64,000 bases of DNA, from the NCBI GenBank assembly GCA_030052745.1, contig JANBVO010000001.1:1860001-1924000 (forward strand), in the 5' to 3' direction. A model generated the notes under the pieces. The model was not told the origin of the DNA. It made no database searches and saw only the letters and a list, made by a program, of their open reading frames with translations. Positions 43,801 through 54,631 of the stretch are shown here, piece after piece (position 1 is the stretch's first letter; each line of letters opens with the position of its first letter). The stretch comes from Pleurostoma richardsiae. Its lineage: Eukaryota; Ascomycota; Sordariomycetes; Calosphaeriales; Pleurostomataceae. A program made the translations under genes and the position numbers.

Positions 43801-46796
43801 CCCAGATAGCATCCGGAGCCCAGCGAAAGACGTTAGACAGTGTCCGAAGGTAGTACAGAGCCAGATCTAGGTCGTCCTGCTCGCTGAACTCTGCCGGTTC
43901 GCCTAGAGCGGCTGCCTCGCCTAATTTCGGCTCGACATGCAGAAATTCCAATTCCACGAATTTGAGCACGAATATCAGGAAAAGCCTTTGCGGAGTCAAG
44001 TCAGAGGGGCTCTGTAGTTCACATGGTGGTGAGGGGACGGGGAAGCTCACTTGTCAACGCCAACAAGGCTGTTAAGCCACGTCTTAACGGACATGAAAAG
44101 TTGAGTCCTCTCATCGAGAAGTGAATCAAGCATCAAGAACAGAGGGCGAGTGAGCATGAGGTCGTAATTATCCATTCCCGAGAGACGCGGGAATATCTTG
44201 AGATCAGCGTTTGGTGTTTTCGGTGCCCCCTTGGCTGATCCTGTAGGATTGTCCTGTAAGGTATGCGTCCAGAGCACATTGAAACTCCGTCCAGCCTCAG
44301 CCGGGCGAGCTGCGAAGGCGCCATTCCTGTCGCCCTCGATCACAATACTGGAGATGGCGGCTTCAACATCGCGACTTTGTGGCGACAGAGCTGTCTGGAG
44401 GTGCCACAGGTTGCGAACGGTTTCGACGTGATATTTAGGTTCAGATGCGGAGAGAAAAGACCAAGCATGTTGAACGAGGGGGGTGACTAGCTCGGTAAGG
44501 TCTGCATAAGAGATGTGGTTGGTGGAGAAGAGATGGGTAGAGACGAACAATGCAGAGGAGAACGTGACGAACGGAATGGATGGACGCTGTGTAAGGCATT
44601 TGCGCAGGGAGATGAGGAGGGGGCCGGCATCAAAGGAGGCCTGCTGCGGCGTCTTGGATAGGAGAAGCATTAGTATGCGACTCTTGGTGCCAATGTCTCT
44701 GGCGCTGCCTGTCGCCGTGAAGCTTTCGCAGCTGAGGGTACACGCTTTCTGTAGAAGAAGCTCTGCCACATCATGCGCCGCAAAGGGCGGATTTAAGGCA
44801 TCAAGGTTGCCTTGCTCGTTCACGTAAAAGGTCTTGATTTTCTTCAGCACCTCCAGGCTCGGGAGGCCTGCCAAGATCTTTGACTCAGTTGCCGGAGATG
44901 ACTTGTTCTTAGACGGAGAAGGGAAGGCTCGTTCAGGGACAAGCTCTAGAAGATCAGCTACGATTCCAAGCGCTGTGGCCGTCAACTTGTCATCCTGCGA
45001 AGTCGAGATAGTCGCCTCTCTATCTCTCAGGCCGTCCAACATGCACAGGATGCCCAGCACTGTGAGTGGAGCATGAACGGTAACCATTTCCTCTTCCCGG
45101 ACATTGAAATGTGTCAGGATGAACTTGACGAGCGTGAGCTTATCGAGGCGGTCGGACACTGCAGCGTCACCGGGGCCGATCGCTTGCGCCATTTGTCCTA
45201 GGATCTCACTGTAAATGAGGCCGCTCTCTACACCGTCGAAGAAGACGCTGGCGCTTCGTAGGACTTCAACAAACTCTGCCTTGCTCGCTGCCTGCGCCTT
45301 GTAGTTCCTAACGCTGTCCACTATGGGGAGAAATACCTCGGGAACTACTAGGCCGCCTATTTCCCATCTATCCATTAAAGACAGGCATATCCGATAGGGG
45401 CGAGCGCGTTCCGCGGGACCGGCGTTTGAGCTCTCCTTGATCATAGCTAGTAGAGCCCGGGCCAATGGCTGTAAGCCATATTCCTCGAAGTATCTCGTCC
45501 TAGAAGCTACTAGGGTATGTTGGTGACTCGACGGGGACGTTGGTGATTCGGGACCATTCTCGACTTCCCCGGCAGTGGGTTCAGGACCGAGGAGCCAAGC
45601 CCAGAGCCTCCTATTCAAGCTCATGTCGCGGCGTGTAACGACTCCTACAGCAGACTTCAAAAGAAGTTGTAGGTCGGTCTCTTTAACGCGAGATTGGAGG
45701 ACATTGGAGTGGAGGGGCAGGTGAGAAACCAGCAGATCGAGGAATCCTCGCTGGATGAGCAGCTGTTCGTCGGCTAGTCCTGCGGCAAAACAGCGCAGGA
45801 GCAGGCCTGGCTCTGGAGATGTTACGATCTGCGATAACTTGGAGGGAACTGTCTGATCGCTTCCGTTTGCCCGGCTACCGCGTTTCGAGTCAGGGGCCAG
45901 ATGAGGGCCTAGCTTCGGTAGATACCTCACGAGATAGGCCAGAGTCCCGGGCCGGCGGCTATGACTGGTTATGCAAGCTAGGAAGAAACACTGCCAAAAG
46001 AATTCGTCCCCCGTTGAGTGGACCGACGTAATGTCCTCGCTGGCACTTGGGCGAATGGCGACCTTGAAGCTCTCCATGAGTTTCAAAGTCCGATCGAAGT
46101 CTTCTGCTGTCTCCTCTTCCAGACCGGGAAGCAGCGCAAGAATGATAGATTTCATTGCCGGTCGCAGGGCACGCGGGTTGAGATCCAGAAAGTGCCGCTC
46201 CAGAAGATCTAGGAATGGGGTCCGTACTGACAGGGAAGCGAACGACAGAGTTGATGCCAATCCTGGCAGGTACAGGGGGAGGTCCTTCGACAAGCCATCC
46301 TTCCCTATGACCGTGAATATGTAGTTGTACACTTCGAGGGCTTTCTGGTGGACACCGGAGGGCAGGGAAGGGTTCAGGCATTGCGACAAGCGCTTTGCGA
46401 CGGTCACTTTCGCGGGTATGGATGAGATGCTCGCATGCCGGGCTTGGAGAGCCTGAAGGACTGAATATCAGCAACATGATAGAGATCGAAGAAGTCGGGG
46501 ACCGGCTGACCTTGAGCAAGCGGTTAAGGAACGAAATGTAGTCTGCCCACTCCTCAAGCGCCGTTTCAAACAGCGCGAGTGCTCTGTCAACACCAGAGGC
46601 ATATTTCCGGTAATGTTTGTCTTTAGTCGGTGTCTCTTCTGCAGTTGCAACGAGTAAGCGCCACGAACGTGCACAGTCCGAAAGATTTATGCGCACCAGC
46701 ACCGAGTTGATTCCTCCATTGTCGCGGGAGAGGAGAGTCTCGGCCAGAGCTCTCGGGCGAGATGGACCGTCGACCCGAGCCAGGCTCAAGGGACAT
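40864..46796 (-). CDS. DOP1: DOP1 / Dopey family traffic protein
   Basis: Five exons, 46796-46697, 46638-46511, 46452-44051, 43985-42230 and 42177-40864, give 1899 residues. After a disordered start (about 1-35) comes the Dopey N-terminal domain: KDKHYRKYASGVDRALALFE, EWADYISFLNRLLK, VAKRLSQCLNPSLPSGVHQK and ALEVYNYIFTVIGKDGL. The rest is a long alpha-helical solenoid. Dop1 proteins (DopA of Aspergillus) work with Mon2 and the Neo1 flippase in endosome-Golgi retrograde transport; dopA mutants are affected in hyphal growth and development. All four introns are 52-65 bases and keep frame. The exon 1 donor could be GTGCGC (chosen) or GTGCTG six bases earlier. It is separated from the divergent MON1 by 568 bases and meets TGS1 tail to tail, 117 bases apart. 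Confidence 0.93.
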
Positions 46797-47364
46797 GTTT
46801 GGCGTCGCAACACGGTTTTGAAGGTCGAGTCGAGAACATGAGGTCGTCCCGGTCCGGTCGAAGCTTCAGTCTCATGTCTCCTAGACTAGCAGGGGGGAAG
46901 CGCCATTGTCGCGTGCCGTGAGGTTATGTTTGCAGGCAGAAGAATAAGGTAAGGCTAAGTGTTCTGTACGAGCGTACGTCAAGGTACAAAGGTACATGCA
47001 CAGCTCAGGGCTGAAACAGGACTGTCTCATTGGCCACGCCACTGACCCCTGCCGGGTCTCTCACAAGGCTGTCTTATCAGCCCTCCTATCTAGCTTCGAT
47101 AGATGGATATGCATTAGCAGCATATATTCAGCTATCGGCTAACCACGTAACTATGCGTTTCCGTAACTGACGTCAAGCATTGCAATTGTGCAGTTAAATG
47201 AGCTTCAACTCCATTCTTCCCACCGGGTTAGAGATCCCGCCGGCCAGCTTCTCTGAGGCAACAGCCGTCATGGCGACCGGCGATGTGAGATAAGAGAAAG
47301 ATTGATTATCTTTCCGACTTATTTACTGGGAAAACCATGAGATTCCTCCATCTCAAACAGCGAT
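46797..47364. promoter_or_regulatory. divergent promoter, DOP1 / MON1
   Basis: 568 bases between the two start codons. It holds an inverted CCAAT box (ATTGG at 47029-47033) and a perfect palindromic TGACGTCA site. Confidence 0.6.
47168..47175. promoter_or_regulatory. TGACGTCA (CRE/ATF-type) site
   Basis: A perfect 8-base palindrome of the kind bound by fungal ATF/CREB bZIP factors. It lies about 190 bases upstream of the MON1 ATG and 370 bases upstream of the DOP1 ATG. Occupancy is not shown. Confidence 0.55.
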
Positions 47365-49263
47365 ATGGTCCGAGACGACGGCGCCGACGGGCCCAATGAC
47401 CCTCCAGGCGACTCTCCGCCTCCTCCTCCTCTCCCTCCGCGTCGGAACTTTTCGCCAGATCCTTCCTCAAAGGCGGACGCCACGAAATTGCAGTCTAAGC
47501 CGACTACTGCCGTGTCCTCGGTCGACATTCAGACCCTGTCCTTTCCCGATGGATCCAGAGGCACTTTCTCGACTCCGGGCAGCCGCGCGGTGTCGACCCC
47601 CGCGCAGATATCAAGCGGATACGCGACACCGAACCTCGGCGGGTTCGTGCCCACAAGTAGCGAGGGCGACGATTCCATGAGTGTCATGAGCTTTGCACCA
47701 ACGTTACGGCCGCCTGGCGATCTTGCTAGTCTTGTGGCAGGAGAGCTGAACAGAAAGAGTCGGGCCTGGGAGCTTCTGAGCTCACAATCCGCGAGCGTCC
47801 AGCCATTTCAGACAATCCAGCTCGATTCCTCGGGTGATCTGGCGCGGTTCGAGCAAGAGTTCGAGGAAGTCCCCGATGTCGCTGCGGAGGAGACGAATGA
47901 CGAAGAGAGACTTGCGCTTTGGAGATCGAAGCTTAAGCATTACATGATCCTGTCGTCTGCTGGCAAGCCGATCTGGAGCCGTCATGGTGACTCAAGCCTC
48001 ATTAACTCGTACATGGGCGTGGTCCAGACCATTATATCCTTCTACGAGGCCACCAAGAACCCGCTCCAAGGATTCACGGCTGGAAAAGCCCGCTTCGTGT
48101 TCGCTACCGAGGGTCCCCTTTACTTCGTTGCGATCAGCAAGCTGGGCGAGAGCGATACCCAGCTGAGAGACCAGCTGAAGGCCCTGTACATGCAGATCCT
48201 CTCTACCCTGACTCTTCCAACTCTGACGAAGATCTTTGTGCACCGCCCATCGACAGATTTGCGAACACCCTTACAAGGGACGGAATCACTCCTATCGTCG
48301 CTGGCAGACAGTTTCACAAAGGGGTCTCCCTCCGCCCTCCTCGGAGCTCTGGAGTGCCTCAAACTGCGCAAGTCGCAGCGGCACACCATTAACAATGCCT
48401 TCCTCAAAGTCCGCACCGAAAAGCTGCTGTATGGCCTGATAGTGGCCGGCGGCAAGCTGGTCAGTGTGATACGACCGCGACGCCACTCGCTGCATCCCAG
48501 CGACTTGCAGCTCATTTTCAACATGCTCTTCGAGTCCGGTGGCATCAAGGCCGGGGGAGGCGAGAATTGGATCCCCTTGTGTCTCCCCGCCTTCAATAAT
48601 AGCGGCTACCTATATATGTACGTCAGCTTCTTCGACGGCGGCGCCTCCGGCGCAGACGAGGCCACGCAGCCCGCCGCCTCTCCCGAGGACGAGATTGCCA
48701 TCATTCTCATCAGTCCTGATAAGGAGTCCTTCTACGACCTCAAAGACATGCGCGACAAGGTCGCCCAGCAGCTCACCAGGAACGGGAACCTAGCCATAAT
48801 AAAGGCCGCGGCCAAGGACGGCCGGCCGCAGGTGGCGGCGATCGCATCGGGTAGTCAGATCAGCCATTTCCTATACAAGTCACGCGCGAACGTCCAGTTC
48901 TGCATGGCAGCACTTGAGCCGAGTTTCGGTCCGTCAAATTCGACGGAGGACAAGGACGAGGGTGCAAGCAGTACGACGACACCCAGCCGCAGCGTAGATG
49001 GGCTGGTCGCCCGTAGGAGGTTGATGACGCTATACCACGAGCTGCATGCCGCGGTCCATGCAAAGCACTCTCACCTGAAGGTGCTGCACTGCGTCGGCCA
49101 GGACTCCACGAGCCTGGCCTGGATAACGCCCGTCTTCGAGTTCTATTGCGTGGCGGGTCCGAACGCATCCCGCGGCGTGATGACGCAGGGTGCTAACCGG
49201 ATCATCCAGTGGGCCAAGAGGGAGGAAGAGCGGCTGTTTATCATCGGCGGCGGAGTGTTTTAG
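47365..49263 (+). CDS. MON1: vacuolar fusion protein MON1
   Basis: An intronless frame of 632 residues. The first 180 residues are Pro/Ser/Asp-rich and disordered. Then comes the first longin domain of the MON1 family, with [35 protein letters not shown] and [14 protein letters not shown], followed by two more longin-like parts with [20 protein letters not shown] and the C-terminal [19 protein letters not shown]. Mon1 with Ccz1 forms the guanine nucleotide exchange factor for Ypt7/Rab7 and drives the endosome Rab5-to-Rab7 switch, vacuole fusion and autophagosome-vacuole fusion. In plant-pathogenic fungi Mon1 is required for infection. The ATG at 47365 is the first in this frame; the ATG at 47337 is out of frame. 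Confidence 0.95.
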   Translation: MVRDDGADGPNDPPGDSPPPPPLPPRRNFSPDPSSKADATKLQSKPTTAVSSVDIQTLSFPDGSRGTFSTPGSRAVSTPAQISSGYATPNLGGFVPTSSEGDDSMSVMSFAPTLRPPGDLASLVAGELNRKSRAWELLSSQSASVQPFQTIQLDSSGDLARFEQEFEEVPDVAAEETNDEERLALWRSKLKHYMILSSAGKPIWSRHGDSSLINSYMGVVQTIISFYEATKNPLQGFTAGKARFVFATEGPLYFVAISKLGESDTQLRDQLKALYMQILSTLTLPTLTKIFVHRPSTDLRTPLQGTESLLSSLADSFTKGSPSALLGALECLKLRKSQRHTINNAFLKVRTEKLLYGLIVAGGKLVSVIRPRRHSLHPSDLQLIFNMLFESGGIKAGGGENWIPLCLPAFNNSGYLYMYVSFFDGGASGADEATQPAASPEDEIAIILISPDKESFYDLKDMRDKVAQQLTRNGNLAIIKAAAKDGRPQVAAIASGSQISHFLYKSRANVQFCMAALEPSFGPSNSTEDKDEGASSTTTPSRSVDGLVARRRLMTLYHELHAAVHAKHSHLKVLHCVGQDSTSLAWITPVFEFYCVAGPNASRGVMTQGANRIIQWAKREEERLFIIGGGVF

Positions 49264-49658
49264 GAGATAGGGAGACTGCGTGGTCGCTAGAAGAGGAGGG
49301 AGCCTAGAAAGACGCTGCGTTAACTGATACATGCTAGATTGTCTAGATCTACCGGGCAGGAATATACTGCAGGAAGCACCTGTTATTCGAGCCAATCTTG
49401 TCTTCCTCCAACACGGCATTACTGTCTTTTCCACGGTACCTCGTTATACACCGTCGCTTGCTTCTTCAACCGCGCGGACTCTGCAACACATGCCCTCGAT
49501 CCCTGCGCACCAACCAGCTAATAAAACAGCGCTGCCAGCCCGACGCCCACTCCACCCACATACTGCGACCATGTCGGGATCTCAGGCGATCTTGGCGCCC
49601 TGTTCCTCGCCTCGGCGGGCTCGAGCCAACACCGCTCCCGCTTACTGCCACGGCGCCG
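49264..49658. other. convergent 3' flanks
   Basis: 395 bases between MON1 (+) and the 265-residue frame (-). I see no gene and no clear element. Confidence 0.5.
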
Positions 49659-50456
49659 CTACGTCTCTTGGCTGGGCTCCCCACTACCACCAGCCTTTGA
49701 GCCGCCTCCTCCTGCCTTGGGATCATCATCCTGCATCTCCTCGGTACGATGCCACGTCCTCGCGAACACGCGACTCACACGGTCGGTCAAGTTGCGCTTG
49801 TTCTTGTTTCCCTCCCCCGCCGACTGCGGCTCCTCCTTATCGGCGTCTTCAGCTTTGACGGCGTCGTGAGCGGACTCCCTCCGGCCACCTTTGCAGCTCT
49901 CCGCGCGCCGCTGGACCCAGGCCTTCGTCCTCTCACACATATCAGCCGCGGCCTTTCTCAGCCCTCGCCGCTTTCCTCCTCTCCCTCTCCCTTCGTTCTT
50001 TGCCCACTGAGCTCCCTTCTGGCGCTCTTGTTTCGACCCCCGTCTTTCAATCCCGGCACTATTCGTCTCGCATCCGGGTAGCCCCAGAAACGCCCACTCA
50101 TCGGGGTCCAGCGATATGTCCATCTCCTCGCGGAACCTGGACTTGCGCGGTGTGGGCTTCCTCTCCTTCTCCGCCTCCTCCGCCTCCTCCTCTGCGGCTG
50201 CAGGGACGCGTGTCGGATCTCGCGACAGCCTGCGTGAGGGCCCGTCGAGCGGACCGGCGTGAAGCTTGCCGGTGATGCGCCTGCTGGAGCGCCGACTAGA
50301 GTGCCTGCGGGAGACCTGGCTGGCCGTCCTGCTCGGGATCTTGTTGTTGCGTCTGCACGACGCCTTTCTTGGCATTTCACAAAGCGGTGGCGGCGGTGTG
50401 ATGCCTAGGCCGATAGTAGGGTCCGCGAACGGCATCATGGGAATGATGATGCCCAT
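49659..50456 (-). CDS. hypothetical basic, disordered protein, 265 aa
   Basis: A single-exon frame starting at the ATG at 50456. After a hydrophobic, proline-containing start (MGIIIPMMPFADP) most of the protein is charged: an RRHSSRRSSRR stretch near 50-60, an EEEAEEAEKER stretch near 90, a short ordered-looking DPDEWAFLGLPGCE (about 117-130), then Lys/Arg/Glu-rich sequence to the end. There is no signal peptide, and I recognise no domain. The basic clusters resemble nuclear localisation signals. It lies between the 3' ends of MON1 and of the next minus-strand gene. Open frames also cover it on the plus strand, so the coding strand is a judgement: the minus frame is the longest and starts with an ATG. 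Confidence 0.5.
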   Translation of the reverse strand: MGIIIPMMPFADPTIGLGITPPPPLCEMPRKASCRRNNKIPSRTASQVSRRHSSRRSSRRITGKLHAGPLDGPSRRLSRDPTRVPAAAEEEAEEAEKERKPTPRKSRFREEMDISLDPDEWAFLGLPGCETNSAGIERRGSKQERQKGAQWAKNEGRGRGGKRRGLRKAAADMCERTKAWVQRRAESCKGGRRESAHDAVKAEDADKEEPQSAGEGNKNKRNLTDRVSRVFARTWHRTEEMQDDDPKAGGGGSKAGGSGEPSQET

Positions 50457-51109
50457 CGTTTCCTTTGGGACAGGCTTGAAGTAACAATCTATAAGAGACC
50501 GAAAGCTTGAGTTCTAGCAGCGGGACTGATTGCGAAGAGAGATGTCGTCTGGGCATTATTTCTCCCTTTCCCGTGGGGATGCGAGCCTTTTGAAGGAAGC
50601 CTTTAAGCTGAAGCTTGACGGTCCCGTGGGAATATACTTCCCAGAGTTAACGCTCCCGGGAATGAGGCACACTTTAATGGACACATTATCCTCGGCGCCG
50701 AGCTCTGTTTGAAAGAATGAAGTGTATTGTTTTCTCCGAATTACATCTCTTCTTCAGTTACCGGAGTCATCGGCGTGGACTGGGACGCCAAACGGTAAGA
50801 TAGACTTTGTCCGTGGCATGGTAATGCAGCCAACGCCGTCCCACGTTGAACGGTCGGGTTGTCTAACCCCTGGCCCCCGCGCACATATCGTGGCACATAC
50901 CAAGTGAGCGGATAAGAAACTCTGTACAAGACCTGGGTCTGGAAGCCGCATTCTTTCCTGCCTCGAACCAATCCACCGAATGTTATCACAACCGAACCAT
51001 TCCACCCAAGTCATGTCTTCAAGAAGCAACTGACTGAGCCTAAGCAACTTGAAAAGATCGTGGACCAGCGTTAATGAGTCGTCATTAGAGGTGTCTGTAG
51101 ATCGGCTGA
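50457..51109. other. intergenic, no gene seen
   Basis: 653 bases between two minus-strand genes. It should hold the promoter of the 265-residue frame and the 3' end of the 1173-residue gene. Frames here are at most about 80 codons beyond the flanking genes. Confidence 0.5.
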
Positions 51110-54100
51110 TCATCCTTGTGTCTTCTGTTTCTTCTTGACGTAAGCCCGGACAGCATGCGTTGCGTCCTTCATCCACCTGGATATCTTCCTCTTCAACTTC
51201 CCCCGCTGTGCTGGTTGTTGTTCCGGACTATCTTTTCGCTTCGAGGCGAGGACATCGCCGCTATCGCCTGAGAATAGTACGGGTGTAGTGGCGGCGGCGG
51301 CGATCTTAGTCTTCTCAGCATCATCCGAAAAGCCAGCATCCAGCACTGGGAACTCTGCTTGCGGAGGACGAGTCTCAGCCAGTCTAGCTCGCAAATCAGA
51401 CAGTCGCTTTCTTACGCCCCTCGGCGGCAGGAGGTCGCGGGGGATGAGATCGCTTCCTTGGGAAAAGAAGCTCCGCATTCCTGGTGTGATGGGATCAAGT
51501 GACATGCCCGGCAAACGCATAGAATCTAGGTGGGCGTCCAGGGATGACCCGCGCTTATTCGACAACCCCTGAAGACGAGCCTTAGGTGTAGAGGGACGGT
51601 CAATTGCAGAGTCATCTTTTGTCTCGGTCGGTTGCTGCGGTCCATTGCCCGGCTTCTGGACTCCGTCCTCATGCTTGGTGACTGCATCAAGAGCGGCGGA
51701 CGGTGTGAAAAGATTTTTTTGGTTCTGTGAAGCGATGTCCGCGAACGTGCTTGACTTTTCTACAGTGATATGCCTCTTGACAGTGCCAGTGTCATCAGAG
51801 GACTTGCTGCTAAGAGCTCCTCGTGAAACTTTGACCTTCAACCTGGGCTTGAAATAAGTTGTGTGCTCATATCCTGAGTGAAACTCGTGCTTGGGTGGAG
51901 CGTATCGCGGCCGTTTGCGGCTTGGAAAACGTTCGTCATGCCGGCTCACGCTACCTTGTATTCTATGAGGTGTCCCCAACCCTTGGGCAGGACCCGGTCG
52001 CAGCTTTAACCTAGGTTTCGCTATCTCTCCATCAAATCTGAATGGGTTCCGATTGCGGTGGTGTTTAGGTACGTCATCTGGACCACGTCCATCGTGCTCC
52101 ATGTCGTCAATCAGCGTCGAATGGGCTTCTGTCAGCCTTGAGAGGTCAAAGTGGTTGAGATTAGCAGGAACTGCGGCAGCACCTGGAGACTCGGGTGTTG
52201 GAGGATATGCTGGCAACGGAGGCAATGCCTTCATAAGTTGCGGAATGCTGTTCTTGACCCGTAGCTCCCTCGCGGGTGAGATGGGCTGTGGTGCAAGCAT
52301 TGGCGTTTCAGTTCGTGCAAGAGCGGCAAGACAAGGCTCTGCAGTGTCGTCGTGAATGGTGCCGGGATTGATTCCTAACACAGCATGGTTCCTCCTATGT
52401 CGATGTACCAATACTAATGGTTTTGTAGAAGTAGCCTCCGAAGCTTGCTGTTCCCCGGCCACGCCGGCTTCTTCACTTGAACCAGACTCCGAAGAGACAA
52501 CCGTATACGGAGGGGTAGTATGGCACTGGCCCATATCCACTCTGGATGTTGCTCGTACGGAATCAGAATCTTGCATCATGGGTGTCTTGATTGCTCTATC
52601 GACGCACTTGACGAAAGACGCCAGATCCCTCAGTTCTGGATCGAGAGAATAGAGTCTGCTCGCGCGAGCTTCATCGTGCATAGTCTGAGAAGGGCGCATG
52701 TGCTGGGCGTCACCGGCATCTTTCAAAGCTGTAGCCGATTCCGAGTGTTGTTGACTCTTCCGCACGTCCTGGCTTGTGGGGGGCCTCTCAGGTTTCTTGT
52801 CAGGATGAGATAACGCTGGAGGCACATTGGCTTCCAGTCGTGGTTCAAACAAACCCTCTCGGATGCTCCGTATGTCGGCGCCGCGCTTGACACGGGCTTC
52901 CTGCAGATCGGCCAACGTAGGGGCCACATTGTCATCGGGTGAGTTGCCAAGCGTCCCAGCACCTACTGTTCTCAAGGTGTCGTCCGACTCTTCGGAGATT
53001 CTAGCCCCTATCTGATCCGCGGATCGGTCGTCACCGGGAGACTGGGGAGATACGGTGATTATAGCCGGAACTTCTCCCGCGCGTCCTTGTACCACCTGGC
53101 ACTCCCTATGTGGAAGAACAGATTTATGTGTGAGGTATTGTTCTCGTGACGTGCCATTATCACTCATACCAATGCGTGCTGCTTGAGAGTGGCTGTCTTT
53201 CTGAGTTTGGGTGTTCTGTCTCGGTGATTCTGTCATTACGCGACGTCCCAGGTAATCCAGAGGCCTCATATGACTCTCCTGGGTTCGGATATCAAGGCGT
53301 GCATCGCAATCATCCTGCAAGACCATTGGACGATATACGTTCGATGCCCGGGTTGGGATCGGTGCAAGCGGGATAGGTATAAGAGGCATGATTGTGTCGT
53401 CTCGAGTTTCCTCAAACTCTTCGCTATAGTCATAGTAGAATGACCTCTTTGCGGTCGAGACCTGTCTCGATGGGGGTAGCAGGTCATTTTGATACCCACT
53501 AGCCGTTGAGGTCAGGCTTCCTGTTCTCAGACTTTGGTCTGAGGAGCTGCCCAGTCTTGCTAGGCCATTCCGGTAGCGATCGGTCCAGGTACCGTAGTCG
53601 ACTGGATGAGATCGACAGCTAGATGCGACGGAAGGAGAGCGCTTCCTGAGCTCGTCAAGGTAGGCTGGCAGCGCCGGCCTTGAGTGGTTCGCGGTTGCTC
53701 GCAGAGACAAAGGCAAGGGTCGCCTGGGATGCTGTCGGGGATACATGGATTTGTAAGAGCCATGGACCGTCCTCTGCACATCATTAGCGGGAACCATGGA
53801 CATCAAGGGAGCGGTGCTCACATATGACACCCGGTCAATCTCCACCATCCTGCTATAGTCCACACTTCCATTCTCCGTCAAGGCGGGCGAGGACGGCCGG
53901 ACACCAGGTCGTTTTAGGCGTGTCGGGTATGGGAACGGAGAGCGAGGACGCTGAAGCCCATTTACAGGGGAGTTCACTTGTAGATATCCGTCGGACCTGT
54001 AAGTATGTGCACTCTTTGGGCCACAGCTTGTCATCGAATACGACCTGTAAGCGGCTTCTTCCAAGGCTGGGGCAAAAGAGCTGGAGACCGATCTGTGACT

Positions 54101-54631
54101 ATCGGAGCCGTACATAGAGATGATTTCCGAGGCGCTGTCGCGGTATGAAGGAAGATGACGACGATCATCGCGAGGAAGAGATCTGTCGCTCGCTCGAGAC
54201 CAAGGCCGCCTGACGGACTGCATGTCCTGAATGATGGACTGGTTTCCCGGGAAATTTGGCAACGTTGGCGAGGGTTTCATGGTGCTAAAGATTCCAATGT
54301 CACCGGTCTCCGTTGTAGTCTTTAGCATGCTCTCCAGCGGCCCGGGCGACTGGAGGAAAGCCATGTTCTCCTTGACACTCCTAAGCGGACGGCGGAACGA
54401 CGGCAGCGATGAGGCAGGATCGAAGCCCGCTCGGCCGTCACCAGCATAAGCACTGTTTAGGGCACCATGGCTGGCTGAGCGCTTTGCGACTTGGTGATGA
54501 TGATTGAGACTCATGGCGAAGCAAAGGCACCCAGGAACCGATGCGGCTGAAATTATACTGATACTTTGGCTGGGCAGAGATGCTTTTGGTATGGAAGAAG
54601 AAGAGAGTGTGAGGGCGCCTGGAGCTCTCAT
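51110..54631 (-). CDS. hypothetical disordered protein, 1173 or 1134 aa
   Basis: A single-exon frame of 1173 codons, far too long to be chance at this base composition. The first ATG is at 54631; an in-frame ATG at 54514 (MSLNHHHQVAKRSASHGAL) may be the real start, because the residues before it are a Ser-rich stretch with no ordered character. Ser, Pro, Arg and Asp are enriched throughout, with many Ser-Arg/Arg-Ser pairs and possible phosphosites. The C-terminus is basic (RKISRWMKDATHAVRAYVKK). There is no signal peptide, membrane helix, or domain I recognise. Short blocks such as LPSYRDSASEIISMYGSDS look like linear motifs. It could be a cytoskeletal, polarity or nuclear scaffold protein, but nothing in the sequence decides this. 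Confidence 0.75.
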   Translation of the reverse strand: MRAPGALTLSSSSIPKASLPSQSISIISAASVPGCLCFAMSLNHHHQVAKRSASHGALNSAYAGDGRAGFDPASSLPSFRRPLRSVKENMAFLQSPGPLESMLKTTTETGDIGIFSTMKPSPTLPNFPGNQSIIQDMQSVRRPWSRASDRSLPRDDRRHLPSYRDSASEIISMYGSDSHRSVSSSFAPALEEAAYRSYSMTSCGPKSAHTYRSDGYLQVNSPVNGLQRPRSPFPYPTRLKRPGVRPSSPALTENGSVDYSRMVEIDRVSYVSTAPLMSMVPANDVQRTVHGSYKSMYPRQHPRRPLPLSLRATANHSRPALPAYLDELRKRSPSVASSCRSHPVDYGTWTDRYRNGLARLGSSSDQSLRTGSLTSTASGYQNDLLPPSRQVSTAKRSFYYDYSEEFEETRDDTIMPLIPIPLAPIPTRASNVYRPMVLQDDCDARLDIRTQESHMRPLDYLGRRVMTESPRQNTQTQKDSHSQAARIGMSDNGTSREQYLTHKSVLPHRECQVVQGRAGEVPAIITVSPQSPGDDRSADQIGARISEESDDTLRTVGAGTLGNSPDDNVAPTLADLQEARVKRGADIRSIREGLFEPRLEANVPPALSHPDKKPERPPTSQDVRKSQQHSESATALKDAGDAQHMRPSQTMHDEARASRLYSLDPELRDLASFVKCVDRAIKTPMMQDSDSVRATSRVDMGQCHTTPPYTVVSSESGSSEEAGVAGEQQASEATSTKPLVLVHRHRRNHAVLGINPGTIHDDTAEPCLAALARTETPMLAPQPISPARELRVKNSIPQLMKALPPLPAYPPTPESPGAAAVPANLNHFDLSRLTEAHSTLIDDMEHDGRGPDDVPKHHRNRNPFRFDGEIAKPRLKLRPGPAQGLGTPHRIQGSVSRHDERFPSRKRPRYAPPKHEFHSGYEHTTYFKPRLKVKVSRGALSSKSSDDTGTVKRHITVEKSSTFADIASQNQKNLFTPSAALDAVTKHEDGVQKPGNGPQQPTETKDDSAIDRPSTPKARLQGLSNKRGSSLDAHLDSMRLPGMSLDPITPGMRSFFSQGSDLIPRDLLPPRGVRKRLSDLRARLAETRPPQAEFPVLDAGFSDDAEKTKIAAAATTPVLFSGDSGDVLASKRKDSPEQQPAQRGKLKRKISRWMKDATHAVRAYVKKKQKTQG

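Noticed and set aside
45959-46813. 284-codon minus-strand frame
   Set aside because: It reads through both 5' introns of DOP1 and out of frame in exon 3; only short parts are real coding sequence.
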